Assembly (NCBI GenBank): GCA_028874335.1
Contig: JAPPJY010000095.1
Coordinates: 1 to 64,000, forward strand
DNA from: Gemmatimonadota bacterium
GTDB lineage: Bacteria > Latescibacterota > UBA2968 > GCA-2709665
Direction: 5' to 3'
DNA: 64,000 bases
Part shown: one piece after another, positions 54,306-64,000 of the stretch
Position numbering within the stretch: the first letter of the stretch is position 1
How the letters are laid out: the number at the start of each line of letters is the position of its first letter
Position numbers and translations under genes: made by a program
The notes under the pieces: generated by a model
Databases searched by the model: none
What the model saw: the letters and a program-made list of their open reading frames with translations, nothing else
What the model was told of the DNA's origin: nothing

Positions 54306-56573
54306 CTACTTGATGATCATCAACGTTCCGCGCTGTGTCTGGCCCGCACTCCCCGGCATCTGGGATTCGACAATCCAGTAGTAGACGCCGGCGGGCACGT
54401 CACCGCCGCGCGAGTGGGGGATCTGGTTCCATCCGGCTTCGCCCCGGGCGGGGTCTTCGTGTTCAATCAAGGCGGCAAGCTCGCCCGCCACGGTGTAGAT
54501 CCGGATCGTACACTTTTGCGGGATATTCGTAAACCGTATCAACCCCGCTGACGGATAGTTGTGGGCCCCGTCCACCTTGTGCGGATTGGGGACGACGATC
54601 ACGTCCCGCGCCAGCTGGTCCGCCGAAGCGTTGGCCGGAACGAAGGGAACGCTGGTCATAATGCCGCCCGCCCACTGCTCGGGCGCGCTGTTGCCGCCCT
54701 CCATGGACGGAATCGCCATCCCGGTACCGTTCCAGTCGTCGTGGCCCGAGTCGTAGGCGGCCACGCGGTAGGTGTACTCGAAACCCGCAACGGACCTCCG
54801 GTCTTCAACCTGGTACGTGCCTCCGCTATAGTACTCCGGGTCCTTCAGCGGAATATCGGCCATCAGCTTCCAGTCGTCGATCTTGTAGTCTGATCGGTAG
54901 ACCCGGTAGCCCACGATGTCCTGCGCCTCGGCGCCGGTGTAGTCCGGGTCGGTCGCGTCGTCGCCTGCGTCGGTCCACTTGACAAGGTTGAAACCGTCGA
55001 CCGACGCGGTGGTTTCCGCCTTGACGTCAGGCGGGGGATCGGGCAGATCGTAGTTCCACCTGAAGGCGTCGGCCGCAGCCTTGTGGTGTTTGAGCAAATT
55101 GTTCATGGGCTTGTCCGAGAGCATATCTTCCTGCCTGCTCTGCTTGGCCCAACCCCAGATGTTCTCCTCCACCGGCGCGGCTGCCACCAGGGCAAAGACG
55201 ATTCTCACCTTGTCTCCGGGGGCCATGTCGTACGGCCCGTAGGCGAAGGAAGCGACGAGCCCGTCTATCGTGGTGGGATTGTCCTTGATGAATGGCGCGG
55301 GGCTCGTCAGTTCGTTGTAGATCTGCTCGGAGCTCATGTTCTCCGAACCGGGTTCCGAAAAATCCGTTCGGTCCCTGTAGTCCCACCATTTGACCGTGTG
55401 GGGCTGGTCGGCCACCCGTGGCGAGATAAAGCTTGCATCTCCTCCGGTGTCGAAGGTAAAGGTCGAGGCATCGTTGACCGACCCGGGCGTGTAGGCCAGC
55501 GGGGCGGCGCCGATGTACTGGAAGGCCCCCATCTCGCCTTCGATTTTCGTCTGCTGGAGACAGCATTGGTGCCAACTCTGGTTCGCGCGTTCCTCACTAT
55601 ACGGTTTGCCGATGTCGTTTCCCGGAAGGTCGGGATTCTCACCGTCAAAGGCGTACCACATCTTGAGACCCAACGCATCTCCCGGCCCGTCGAAATTGGC
55701 CGCTTCCGTATACTTGTACCAATCGTCCAGCGCGACCGGAATGGTGCGCCGGAAGAACGAATCCCCCGCATAGTGGGCCTGACCGCACTGGGAGGCGTAA
55801 AAGCGGGTGGAGAAAATCAGGAACGTATCGTTCAGCTGCAGCCCGCCGCCGAGGTCGGCCACCCCGTCGCCGTCGGAATCTCCGGTGTTCTCGAACGTAT
55901 ATTCCATTATCTGGAAGTCGTCGAAGTCCGGATAGCTCCATGCGTAAGCCTTCTTGGTTACGGTGATGCCCTTCTTCGTGGTCCATTTGCTGACGATAAT
56001 GCTCTCCGGAAAATTGTCCTTGTCGGCCTCCATATATTCGCTGTACCGGTAGTTGTGGATCTCCACCGGCGAAGCGGGACCCGGCGCGGGCTGGCCCGGC
56101 CACCAGTTGGCCATATCGGGACCCAGGGGCGATACCTTCCGGTAGCCGATATTGCTCTCCGGCCCCTGCGAAGGATCGTAGGCCATGGGGACCACGTCCT
56201 CCGATTCAAGCGTGGCCTTCGATTCGGAAACGTGGTAATCGCCACCGACCCGTGTCGCGATGAACTGGTTCCAGCCGGGCATGGTGCCGCACAGTTCGTT
56301 GTAGTAGACCACCCACTCGGACCGGACGCCCCAGGTCCGGGTGCCCCAGTAGTCGATGAATTCCTGCGGGTACTGCACCCAGAACCTTCCCGGATAAGAC
56401 ATGCCAACGGGCCGGTACCAGCTCATGGGCGTGGCGGCGCGCACACCCTGGGTGCCCGAGTTCCAGTAGATGTCCCATGCCTTCGCACGGGACTGCACCC
56501 GGAGTTCCGCGTGTACCGCGGTGCTGAACACCAGAGCCAGGAGCGCAATCCCGCTTACGATATTCCTTTTCAT
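54306..56573 (-). CDS. secreted protein with T9SS/FlgD-like C-terminal sorting-type domain
   Basis: ~755 aa from ATG 56573; signal peptide; C-terminus LIRFTNIPQKCTIRIYTVAGELAALIEHEDPARGEAGWNQ...GDVPAGVYYWIVES...RGTLMIIK. Confidence 0.7.
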   Translation of the reverse strand: MKRNIVSGIALLALVFSTAVHAELRVQSRAKAWDIYWNSGTQGVRAATPMSWYRPVGMSYPGRFWVQYPQEFIDYWGTRTWGVRSEWVVYYNELCGTMPGWNQFIATRVGGDYHVSESKATLESEDVVPMAYDPSQGPESNIGYRKVSPLGPDMANWWPGQPAPGPASPVEIHNYRYSEYMEADKDNFPESIIVSKWTTKKGITVTKKAYAWSYPDFDDFQIMEYTFENTGDSDGDGVADLGGGLQLNDTFLIFSTRFYASQCGQAHYAGDSFFRRTIPVALDDWYKYTEAANFDGPGDALGLKMWYAFDGENPDLPGNDIGKPYSEERANQSWHQCCLQQTKIEGEMGAFQYIGAAPLAYTPGSVNDASTFTFDTGGDASFISPRVADQPHTVKWWDYRDRTDFSEPGSENMSSEQIYNELTSPAPFIKDNPTTIDGLVASFAYGPYDMAPGDKVRIVFALVAAAPVEENIWGWAKQSRQEDMLSDKPMNNLLKHHKAAADAFRWNYDLPDPPPDVKAETTASVDGFNLVKWTDAGDDATDPDYTGAEAQDIVGYRVYRSDYKIDDWKLMADIPLKDPEYYSGGTYQVEDRRSVAGFEYTYRVAAYDSGHDDWNGTGMAIPSMEGGNSAPEQWAGGIMTSVPFVPANASADQLARDVIVVPNPHKVDGAHNYPSAGLIRFTNIPQKCTIRIYTVAGELAALIEHEDPARGEAGWNQIPHSRGGDVPAGVYYWIVESQMPGSAGQTQRGTLMIIK

Positions 56574-56639
56574 TTCCTTGACCTCCTCAAAGATGACCAA
56601 TGAGTTCCGTCCATCCGTCTCCGGAAGGGCTCACTCACT

Positions 56640-59600
56640 TCAGAAGCTCAACCTGATTCCCATGTGGGTAATCCGGGGATTGCCTATGTAGCGCGAACGG
56701 TCGGAAACGTCCCCGTAATTGAGGTACGTCGCGTCGTTGGGCCTGGGCTGCTGGAGCCCCCACCACATGTAGTCCGTACCGGTGACGCCGCTGGCGTCCT
56801 GCTGGTTGAACAGGTTGAACACTTCCACGAACACGTCGGCGTTCACGTTCCCGAAGCGGAAGTGCTTCTGCAGGTTCAGGTCGGCCTCCGTATGCAAGGG
56901 CCGTCTCGCCGGCGTGTTGGCTCCGGTCAGCTTGATGTAATTGAACTTGCTGCCCGTGTAGATCCGGTAGATCAGGTTGGCATTGATGCCGCCGAACAGC
57001 GTGGCGCCCGCGTACTGCTTGCCCGGACCGTAGTCGAGCGGGGAGGAGAAGAACATCTGAAGGCTGCCCTGGCTGCGGCGACCGCGCGTGAAGATATTGC
57101 CGGTGCTGAACCAGAACTTCTGAAACCAGATGCCCTGAAGCCATTCTCTCGCTTCGTCCGTCAGGCCCTCGACTTCCCACGCCGGCTGGAGAGGCGCCGA
57201 GCCACGGGCGTTGAAGGCATTCACATTCTCCCGGACCTTTTGCAGGTTCTCTTCCGCCTTGTCTCCAAGCGTCTTGATCTCCTCCGCCGTAAGCGGAACG
57301 GGTTCCCTGCGGCCGCCCGCGACGCGCCATTCCTTGTGATACCTTCCGCTGGCGATGAAACTACGGTCGGGATAGATCAGGACGCTGGCAACCGTCTCGG
57401 CGTCGCCCAGCCAGTGGATGGCTTCCAGCCACTCCAGGTTCAATGCGGCGCGGAACGCGAAAAAGTTGCTGAAGCCTTTCCGCATGCTGAACTCGAAGCC
57501 CTTGACGTCTTCCGTGCGTTCGGAACCGTACGTGCCCCCGATGGCGCCCGTCCTGCCCGTGACAGGATCGACGGCGTCGTGCCAGATGCCGGTACTCTGC
57601 AGATGTCCGCTCTTGTAGAACGCCGCCAGAGAGAAGACGTAGTCGCTTACGAAGTTCCAGTCCGTACCCACCTCGAAACTGGTCGTGGGGTGACCGTGGT
57701 CCCAGACCGGGCTGATGACGTTGGCGCCGTAGCTTTCGTCTTTCGCGTTGAAATGACTCCACGGGACGCCGGGAATCCCGTCCGGGCCGGAAGCCGTCTC
57801 CCAATGGCTGCCGAACTGCTGCCGGAAGGAGGGGATCATCATGTATCGGCCGTAATAGAAGTGCATGCTGGACCTGGCCGTGATGGGGTGTGAGATACCC
57901 AGCCTGGGGCTCCATCCCTGTATGGTCCGCATGGGCCCGGTGGGCGCCTGGATGAACGTATCCATCGCGTTGTACCACCCCGACGTGAACGACGGCAGCA
58001 ACTGCACGTCCTGACCCCACAGGCGGTCGTAGCGCAGGCCGACGTTGACGATCAGCCCCTCGAACTCCATTTTGTCCTGGACGTACGCGCCGAACTGGCT
58101 GGGCGTCACGGCTTCGCCGGGTTCGGGCTGCCCGATGTAGCGGATATCCCGCTTCGCGTCGCCGGGCGTCATGCCGGTCCACGTCCACCAGTTCTCGAAC
58201 GTCATGAACTCGAAGCCGGTCTTGGCGAAGTGTCCGCGGGTCATCTGGCTTGACACGTCGGCCTTCAGACTGAATCGGTTCTGCTCGCCGACCTTGAATG
58301 CCCAGACGTCCTCCCGGCCGATGTAGAAATAACCTTCGCTGTCGGTCCTGACACCCGTGGTCTTATTCCCCACGCCGCTGGTGTCCGTCCGGCTTCCATA
58401 GCGCGATACGCTCACTTCGTAGAACGTTCTGGGGCTGATGGTGTGGGTGATCACGCCGTAGATCATGTTGTCGGTCTGCTTTTCCTCCCCCGCGATCGAT
58501 CCATCGGGGATGAAGAGGTCGCGTCCCGTTCCCCGGATGACGTTCGGGAAGCTGTATCTGGACAGCCTTCCGTTGTTGAAATTCTCCGCGAAGTCGTACA
58601 TCCAGCCGATTCGCAGCTTCATGTTCGACCCCGCCGGTACCGTCAGCTTTGCCGTGGTCCTCAGGTTTGCCGGCCGGGTTCGCCACGGCCCGGGAAGCAC
58701 GGCGGCGTCACGCAGGTGCCGGGCGCTGGCGAAGAAAGACGAGTTCCCGAACAGGGGACCGCTAAGAAACCCATCCAGGTAGTGGCCCCGCCAGTCCGTG
58801 TAGTTCGTTCGCGGGTGGACGAGATTCCCCGTCTCGGGGTCCACCTCGGACGTCCACGCCGGATCGTTCCACTTCGCGTTTCCACGCAGTTCCGGCGCCT
58901 CGTAGACATTCTCGCCCCAGTGCTTCTTGCCGGCAGGGGTGAGACGATATTCCGCCTCGCCGTGATATTGCGCGCCGCCGTCGCGCGTGACGATCTGGAT
59001 GACGCCTGCCTGCGCGTTTCCGTACTCGGCGTTCATACCGCCCGTGATGACCGAGACCTCCTGCACCGCCTTGAGGTTGACGCCGTACCACTGTCTCTCG
59101 CCGCCGTCGCCCCATCCGCCGCCGATGCCTCGCCCGTCTCTGCCGGAAACAGGAACGCCGTCGACGTAGACGACGTTGTGGCTGGCCACCCAGCCCCGGA
59201 TCGCGCCGCTGCCGTCAACGGCATAGCCCGGCTCCAGTTCCAGGACCTCGGTGACGTTTCTCAGAATGGGCGTTCGTTCGATCTCCTCGGCGGTCACGAC
59301 GTAACGGCTGTCCGTCTTGTCGGGATCGACAGGCGGTCTCTCGGCGACCACCACCATCTCTTCCAGTTCCAATTCGGTTTCACGAAGCTGAAAGTCAATC
59401 GTCGTGGTGAAGTCCACCCGTACGCCTACCTGCTCTTTGACTACCGAGTGATACCCCACCATCGAGGCCGTCAATTTGTACTGGCCGGGCGTTACGGAGA
59501 CGATCACGTAGAATCCGTCCGCATCGGTCGTTCCGCCCAGCCGGGCTTCCTCAATCGCCACACTCGCGCCCGGCAGGGGTTCCCCCTGCTCGTCCGTCAC

Positions 59601-59705
59601 GCGGCCGACGATCTTGCCGGTTGTCGCGGCCATTACCGCATTGGCGGCAAAGAACACGGTACACAAAACGACCACAGCGCCCGTCAAAAACCTGAGCCTG
59701 CTCAT
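56640..59705 (-). CDS. TonB-dependent receptor with CarboxypepD-regulatory-like N-terminal domain
   Basis: ~1021 aa from ATG 59705; GKIVGRVTDEQGEPLPGASVAIEEARLGGTTDADGFYVI, plug SVITGGMNAEYGNAQAGVIQIVTRDGG. Confidence 0.9.
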   Translation of the reverse strand: MSRLRFLTGAVVVLCTVFFAANAVMAATTGKIVGRVTDEQGEPLPGASVAIEEARLGGTTDADGFYVIVSVTPGQYKLTASMVGYHSVVKEQVGVRVDFTTTIDFQLRETELELEEMVVVAERPPVDPDKTDSRYVVTAEEIERTPILRNVTEVLELEPGYAVDGSGAIRGWVASHNVVYVDGVPVSGRDGRGIGGGWGDGGERQWYGVNLKAVQEVSVITGGMNAEYGNAQAGVIQIVTRDGGAQYHGEAEYRLTPAGKKHWGENVYEAPELRGNAKWNDPAWTSEVDPETGNLVHPRTNYTDWRGHYLDGFLSGPLFGNSSFFASARHLRDAAVLPGPWRTRPANLRTTAKLTVPAGSNMKLRIGWMYDFAENFNNGRLSRYSFPNVIRGTGRDLFIPDGSIAGEEKQTDNMIYGVITHTISPRTFYEVSVSRYGSRTDTSGVGNKTTGVRTDSEGYFYIGREDVWAFKVGEQNRFSLKADVSSQMTRGHFAKTGFEFMTFENWWTWTGMTPGDAKRDIRYIGQPEPGEAVTPSQFGAYVQDKMEFEGLIVNVGLRYDRLWGQDVQLLPSFTSGWYNAMDTFIQAPTGPMRTIQGWSPRLGISHPITARSSMHFYYGRYMMIPSFRQQFGSHWETASGPDGIPGVPWSHFNAKDESYGANVISPVWDHGHPTTSFEVGTDWNFVSDYVFSLAAFYKSGHLQSTGIWHDAVDPVTGRTGAIGGTYGSERTEDVKGFEFSMRKGFSNFFAFRAALNLEWLEAIHWLGDAETVASVLIYPDRSFIASGRYHKEWRVAGGRREPVPLTAEEIKTLGDKAEENLQKVRENVNAFNARGSAPLQPAWEVEGLTDEAREWLQGIWFQKFWFSTGNIFTRGRRSQGSLQMFFSSPLDYGPGKQYAGATLFGGINANLIYRIYTGSKFNYIKLTGANTPARRPLHTEADLNLQKHFRFGNVNADVFVEVFNLFNQQDASGVTGTDYMWWGLQQPRPNDATYLNYGDVSDRSRYIGNPRITHMGIRLSF

Positions 59706-59794
59706 GGTTCCTCCTTTTCGCGGCGTCTGTTTCACTTGCAAGACATTCCAACTGAGATCCAACGGGCTACCTCTTTAATGTCACCCCTGCGTTG

Positions 59795-60511
59795 TTATTT
59801 CTTGAAGTAGAACCGGATGCCCCCGCGCGCATTCAGGAACTGCATCGGAAACGTCTGGCCTTCGAGACCCCACGCCTCCATCGGTCTTAACTCGCCCAGC
59901 AGGAGATTGTACCGCGCGCGCACATCCAGCGAAATGTTATCGAACACGAACGCCTCCACACCCAGGCCCACGTTGGCGCCCAGCGCCGTGCGCGAATCGC
60001 TGAACGGCTCAATCACCAGTTCCTTGTCTAAAGGCGCCTCGCGCTGCCCCGGAAAGATCAGGCCGCTTACGTCCGTCTTGTAGTCGTAGAAGCCCGCGCC
60101 CACGGTCACGTAGGTGGAATACTTCTCCTTGGCAAGGATGCCTCCGCCTCCTCGTCTGACCACTGCGTTCACCAGAAAGCTGCTGATACGCATCTCGCTC
60201 GCAGCATCAGGTGACTTATAGTCTCTGCCGTCTATGGGCCAGGTAAACGGGGTGTCTTCCAGTGCTCCGTTCTCGAATATGGACCGGTGAAACTCCATCT
60301 CCACGCTGGTCCTCGGACTCATCACGTAGGTGAACACCACGCCTGCCTGCCCCCGGCCGGTTTCATACCAATCCTTCAGCTTGAAGATCGACCGGTTGTA
60401 GTCCAGGAACGTCCCGAGCCCCCAACTTCCGGCCACACCGCCCGCGTAGACCGTTCCCGCCGAAAGCAGCAGCAGCGCCGCCGCCATACATACCAACACA
60501 CCGTTACGCAT
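59795..60511 (-). CDS. outer-membrane beta-barrel protein
   Basis: ~238 aa from ATG 60511; signal peptide MRNGVLVCMAAALLLLSAGTVYAG; FVFDNISLDVRARYNLLLGEL...GGIRFYFKK C-terminus. Confidence 0.65.
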   Translation of the reverse strand: MRNGVLVCMAAALLLLSAGTVYAGGVAGSWGLGTFLDYNRSIFKLKDWYETGRGQAGVVFTYVMSPRTSVEMEFHRSIFENGALEDTPFTWPIDGRDYKSPDAASEMRISSFLVNAVVRRGGGGILAKEKYSTYVTVGAGFYDYKTDVSGLIFPGQREAPLDKELVIEPFSDSRTALGANVGLGVEAFVFDNISLDVRARYNLLLGELRPMEAWGLEGQTFPMQFLNARGGIRFYFKK

Positions 60512-60710
60512 ATTCAACCTCCTCCAAAATTCAGATGTCACGAGCGACATCCGGAGACTCCGGTGCCATTCTGCAAAACGCACCATCAATCCTGTCGGAT
60601 CATCACCTCCTTGCAGTGTTGTTGTCCGGCGCCTATGCGTAGTTGTTCGATGAAAGGGTAAATCGGGAAACATCGATCAGATCCGTATTCATTCTTATCC
60701 AGACTGCCTT

Positions 60711-60874
60711 AGAAGCTGTCCTAAAACCCCCAGCGGTCTTCGCCCGGCTGCAAAAGCGTCGGTCTGCGTTGGTCAAAACCACCCGTATACCCAAATATGG
60801 GCGCCTTTGACCGCCTTGACCGACACATTTTCGCGCGCGCTCGGGACTCGCCAGGAATTTTAAAACAACTTCCT
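60711..60874. repeat. Copy 4 (short subtype, ~164 bp) of element family A
   Basis: agaagctgtcctaaaacccccagcggtcttcgcccggctgcaaaagcgtcggtctgcgttggtcaaa ... aattttaaaacaacttcct. Confidence 0.85.
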
Positions 60875-60932
60875 ACAGGCAATAATACAGTCAGGGAAGG
60901 CGGATGCGTTTTTCCCTGGTCACGTATCTCAC

Positions 60933-61739
60933 TCAACGCGTAACGTATCCGTGGGAACGCGACGGCGTCCCGTTACAGAAATGGCTGGTTCCGTCGTTAT
61001 TATCCACAAGACCGCGCGTCAGTGCGCGGACGCTGGCCATTTGTTTGTACATGATTGTGGTTGCCTTTGCGCCGTCCCGTTCGCATAAAGCGTCGACCAG
61101 GTTCCGATGCTCGGAGATCGCGATCCTCCCGAAATCTCGATTCCGGAGGCGCTCGCCGAATATGGGGATATCTATGTCGTAAGCCTTGAGCCGCAACGCC
61201 TCGGTAACGACATCCGCAAATCGCTGCAGCGTCGAGTTGTGCGTTGCCCGCAACAAAGCGCGATGAAAGCGTATTTCGTACGCCATCATGCCCTGGTCGA
61301 AGTCTCGCTCTTTGAAGTCGGCAATCGCTTTCAATTCCACCAGATCTTCATCCGTTGCGTTTTCAGCCGCAAAAGCAACGGCCGCCGTCTCGATTGAAAC
61401 TCGCAACGCATAAATGTCGGCGCGGTTTGGAACAGATGGGAAAAAAGTCAGATGGCCGTTTGCTGGACTCTCGCCAACGGTAGATCTGACAAATGTGCCG
61501 CGCCCCTGCTGCCTGACAACGATGCCTTCAGCCACAAGTGCCGAAAGCGCCTCGCGGATCACCCGGCAGCTGACGCCTAGATTTGCGGCCAGTGTACGTT
61601 CGGGCGGCAGCTTATCGCCCTTCTTCAGCTTTTCAACAAATATGAATCGTTTGAGAATGGTGACGACCTGGTCTGCCAGCCGTTCTCTGGAGACCGGTTT
61701 CAGTTGGTGCGTGTTCACGTCCTGGCGAACTTCTATCAT
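60933..61739 (-). CDS. FadR/GntR family transcriptional regulator (FCD domain)
   Basis: 268 aa; wHTH GDKLPPERTLAANLGVSCRVIREALSALVAEGIVVRQQGRGTFV. Confidence 0.9.
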   Translation of the reverse strand: MIEVRQDVNTHQLKPVSRERLADQVVTILKRFIFVEKLKKGDKLPPERTLAANLGVSCRVIREALSALVAEGIVVRQQGRGTFVRSTVGESPANGHLTFFPSVPNRADIYALRVSIETAAVAFAAENATDEDLVELKAIADFKERDFDQGMMAYEIRFHRALLRATHNSTLQRFADVVTEALRLKAYDIDIPIFGERLRNRDFGRIAISEHRNLVDALCERDGAKATTIMYKQMASVRALTRGLVDNNDGTSHFCNGTPSRSHGYVTR

Positions 61740-61747
61740 AATGATAG
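61733..61747. promoter_or_regulatory. palindrome over start of GntR-type regulator gene (candidate operator)
   Basis: CTATCAT-A-ATGATAG spans the ATG (61739). Confidence 0.4.
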
Positions 61748-61958
61748 CAATTTATGAACGATATTAGTTTTGTCAAGTGGTTTTCAACCTAGTTGAAAAA
61801 AAATCCCGGAACGCGCCGACCCCGGACCCATTGATTCGGATGGCGACGGAGGCGCTGACAGCCTGGCTGCCTGCGGAAACCAGCAGGCAGGAATGTCTGC
61901 CCCACCTTCACACACAGCCTCCAAGCGTGAGATGAAGTCCGGATGCCGGTACAGGTGG

Positions 61959-62756
61959 TCATCCGTCGATGTATCCCTGCAGCAGGCGCGCCGTTTCCGA
62001 CGCGACGCGAGAGGGGTCGTCGTCCTTCGAATACGGCTCGAGGACGTTGACGTAACCTGCATATCCGATGGTTTTCAGATTCGATATGAATTGCGGGATG
62101 TCGAGATGGTCCTCGTCGCACAGGTACGCCCTGCGGAATGTCGGCGTGGACCTTCGATAGTACCTGCGGATGGTCTGATCGCCCTGGTGCAGTACGCCGC
62201 CCTGTACGTTGACGATGCTCAGCAGGTCCCGCACCTGTTCCAGGGTTGCCAGGCCGTAGTCCTGCTCGGCCATGTGGATGTTCAACGGATCAACATTCAG
62301 CCCGAGATTCGGTCGGTCGACCTTGCCGATGAAATCACGGGCGCGGAGGATATCCTCGAACATGCTGTTGAAATGACAGGCGATGACAAGCGTGATTTCC
62401 TGCCGTGCGGCCAGGTCGCACCATTCACGGATCAATTCGATATCCGTGGGATACCCGATCATCAACTGGTCCAGTCCGACACGCGGCAGAAGCGCCAGTT
62501 TCTTCCGGGTCAGGTCCGCGTCGAACGAAGCCGAATCCAGCCGTCCCCAGAGCATGCTGCAGCCCAGCCCACGCCCGGCATAGAGGGCTTCAACCTCATC
62601 GAAGCGTTCGTCCCTGATGAGGTGATCGATCTGACCGTCCCTCAGGTGTACGCCCTCATAGCCCGCGTTCACCGTAAGCGCCAGGAATTCTTCCACCGTC
62701 ATCGCATAGGACTGCTTCGTCATTTCAATCAGCCGACCGGACAGCGATAGCTTCAT
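61959..62756 (-). CDS. sugar phosphate isomerase/epimerase family (xylose isomerase-like TIM barrel)
   Basis: 265 aa; FLALTVNAGYEGVHLRDGQIDH, LVIACHFNSMFEDI, NLGLNVDPLNIH. Confidence 0.8.
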   Translation of the reverse strand: MKLSLSGRLIEMTKQSYAMTVEEFLALTVNAGYEGVHLRDGQIDHLIRDERFDEVEALYAGRGLGCSMLWGRLDSASFDADLTRKKLALLPRVGLDQLMIGYPTDIELIREWCDLAARQEITLVIACHFNSMFEDILRARDFIGKVDRPNLGLNVDPLNIHMAEQDYGLATLEQVRDLLSIVNVQGGVLHQGDQTIRRYYRRSTPTFRRAYLCDEDHLDIPQFISNLKTIGYAGYVNVLEPYSKDDDPSRVASETARLLQGYIDG

Positions 62757-62945
62757 CGGGTTCTCCTTAGCAGCCCGTTGAAAAAGCCCATCCGGGCTGC
62801 GGCCGGCCCTTGCGGTCGAAATACTGCGTTGCGCGCCCTCGCCGAATCGCAGGATGGGACTCGGTTGCGCGCCTTGTCTTCGACCACAATGGCTCGGCCT
62901 CGCCTGCAGAGCGACTTTATAAACGGAGTGTTAGACGAACGGATT

Positions 62946-63938
62946 TCAGAATGAATTCTTCACGCGTACGGGTTTGCCGGTTTCGATGGACTCCGCGCCC
63001 GCGATGCAGGTGGCCGCGGATTTCGCGCCGTCCCGCACGTCGATCATCGGCGTCCCGTCGTTCAGAATGCAATCCACGAAGTGCGCCATCTCTTCCCCGA
63101 ACGTGGGGTGCTCGGCAAGAATCGTAATCGGGAGCCGGATGAAATCCTCCAACTCTTCAATCTTGCTGAGGTACAACCTGTCGTTGATCGCGGTTCCCCT
63201 TGTGCCGTATATGGCGAGGTTCAGTTCGTATGGACGCTGGCATCCAAGAAATGCGGCCATCTTGCCCATGCATCCGTTCTCGAATCGGAAATTCATCAGG
63301 TACGCATCGTCGTGCGGAAAATCGGCGAGGACCTTGTGGTTGGAAATCGCGAATACCTCTTCGATATCTCCCACGATCCATCGCAGGAGATCGATGGGGT
63401 GGACGCCGCCGCCCATCAATCCGAAGTGCGGATTCCGGTCGTCGACCCACCAGTCCTTGATCCGTTTCCCGATATTGTGCAGGTAGTCCGCCTCGGCGTA
63501 GAAGGCTTCCCCCAGTTCTCCTTCTTCGTACATGCGTTTGATGGTCTTGCAGATGGGATTGAACCGCGCGCTCTGCCCCACCATGAACTTCAGTGAGGGT
63601 TTCGTGTCGGCCATCCGTACGATCCGCTCGCAGTCCTCCAGGGTGGTCGCCAGGGGTTTCTCGCAGATGACGTGCTTGCCGGCTTCCAGCGCCGCAACCG
63701 CCTGATCGGCGTGCGCGTAGTTGGGGCTGCACAGGGAGATTATGTCGATATCGTCACGCTCCAGCATCGACTCGTATGTCGAGGTAAACAGGTCCATGGA
63801 GCCGGGGAACAGGTCCAGCCTGCGTACACTCGGCGCCCAGGCCGCACGCACCTCGGCATCCGGGTTCTCGTCAAACGCCTTGAAATGTTCCCGGCCCGCG
63901 TGTCCGATGCCCACAATCCCAACGCCCAGTTTTTCCAT
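62946..63938 (-). CDS. Gfo/Idh/MocA family oxidoreductase
   Basis: 330 aa; LGVGIVGIGHAGREHFKAF (Rossmann), AGKHVICEKPLATTLEDCERIV, GGGVHPIDLLRWIVGD. Confidence 0.92.
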   Translation of the reverse strand: MEKLGVGIVGIGHAGREHFKAFDENPDAEVRAAWAPSVRRLDLFPGSMDLFTSTYESMLERDDIDIISLCSPNYAHADQAVAALEAGKHVICEKPLATTLEDCERIVRMADTKPSLKFMVGQSARFNPICKTIKRMYEEGELGEAFYAEADYLHNIGKRIKDWWVDDRNPHFGLMGGGVHPIDLLRWIVGDIEEVFAISNHKVLADFPHDDAYLMNFRFENGCMGKMAAFLGCQRPYELNLAIYGTRGTAINDRLYLSKIEELEDFIRLPITILAEHPTFGEEMAHFVDCILNDGTPMIDVRDGAKSAATCIAGAESIETGKPVRVKNSF

Positions 63939-64000
63939 TTCAGGCCCTCCGGCGCAGACCTCGGAATCAGGCCGCGATTCCGGGGCGTTTCATCTCGTTT

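Noticed and set aside
55083-59810. Plus-strand ORFs 55083-56603 and 58443-59810
   Set aside because: Antisense to the secreted protein and TonB receptor genes; no recognisable motifs.
1-64000. rRNA or tRNA genes
   Set aside because: No rRNA segments noticed and no convincing cloverleaf recognised by eye; a tRNAscan-SE/Infernal run would be needed to exclude tRNAs.

Overview
This 64 kb window is GC-rich bacterial DNA. From protein content alone it looks like an uncultured environmental lineage (Latescibacterota- or Poribacteria-like; inference only). Nearly all genes are on the minus strand. The backbone is a carbohydrate/small-molecule utilisation region: four paralogous ~660-aa polytopic membrane proteins (DUF6785/DUF6784-like), four phytanoyl-CoA dioxygenase (PhyH)-family proteins, three paralogous ~680-aa TIM-barrel glycosidase-like proteins, four GH43/GH32-like beta-propeller proteins plus a sialidase-like one, two C45-type autoproteolytic hydrolases, CocE and SGNH hydrolases, dehydrogenases, and a TonB receptor/secreted protein/PorV-like cassette. 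Several toxin-antitoxin modules are interspersed: VapBC, DUF2442-DUF4160, RelB-like, MntA-HepT, AbiEi-AbiEii and HicB-like. The least conventional signals are non-coding. (i) A four-copy terminal-inverted-repeat element (about 163/192 bp, two internal subtypes) supplies the last base of the stop codon of the adjacent gene in two cases. (ii) A second ~130-bp palindromic element has two copies. (iii) A ~140-bp dispersed repeat has two copies. (iv) Direct repeats have been read through into a glycosidase C-terminus. (v) The TA operons carry readable promoter/operator architecture: a perfect TTGACA-N17-TATAAT promoter before abiE and a near-leaderless vapBC promoter/operator. One polysaccharide-deacetylase-like gene is split by a single in-frame TAA. 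No rRNA, tRNA or CRISPR array was recognised. All calls are by eye; no database search was possible.
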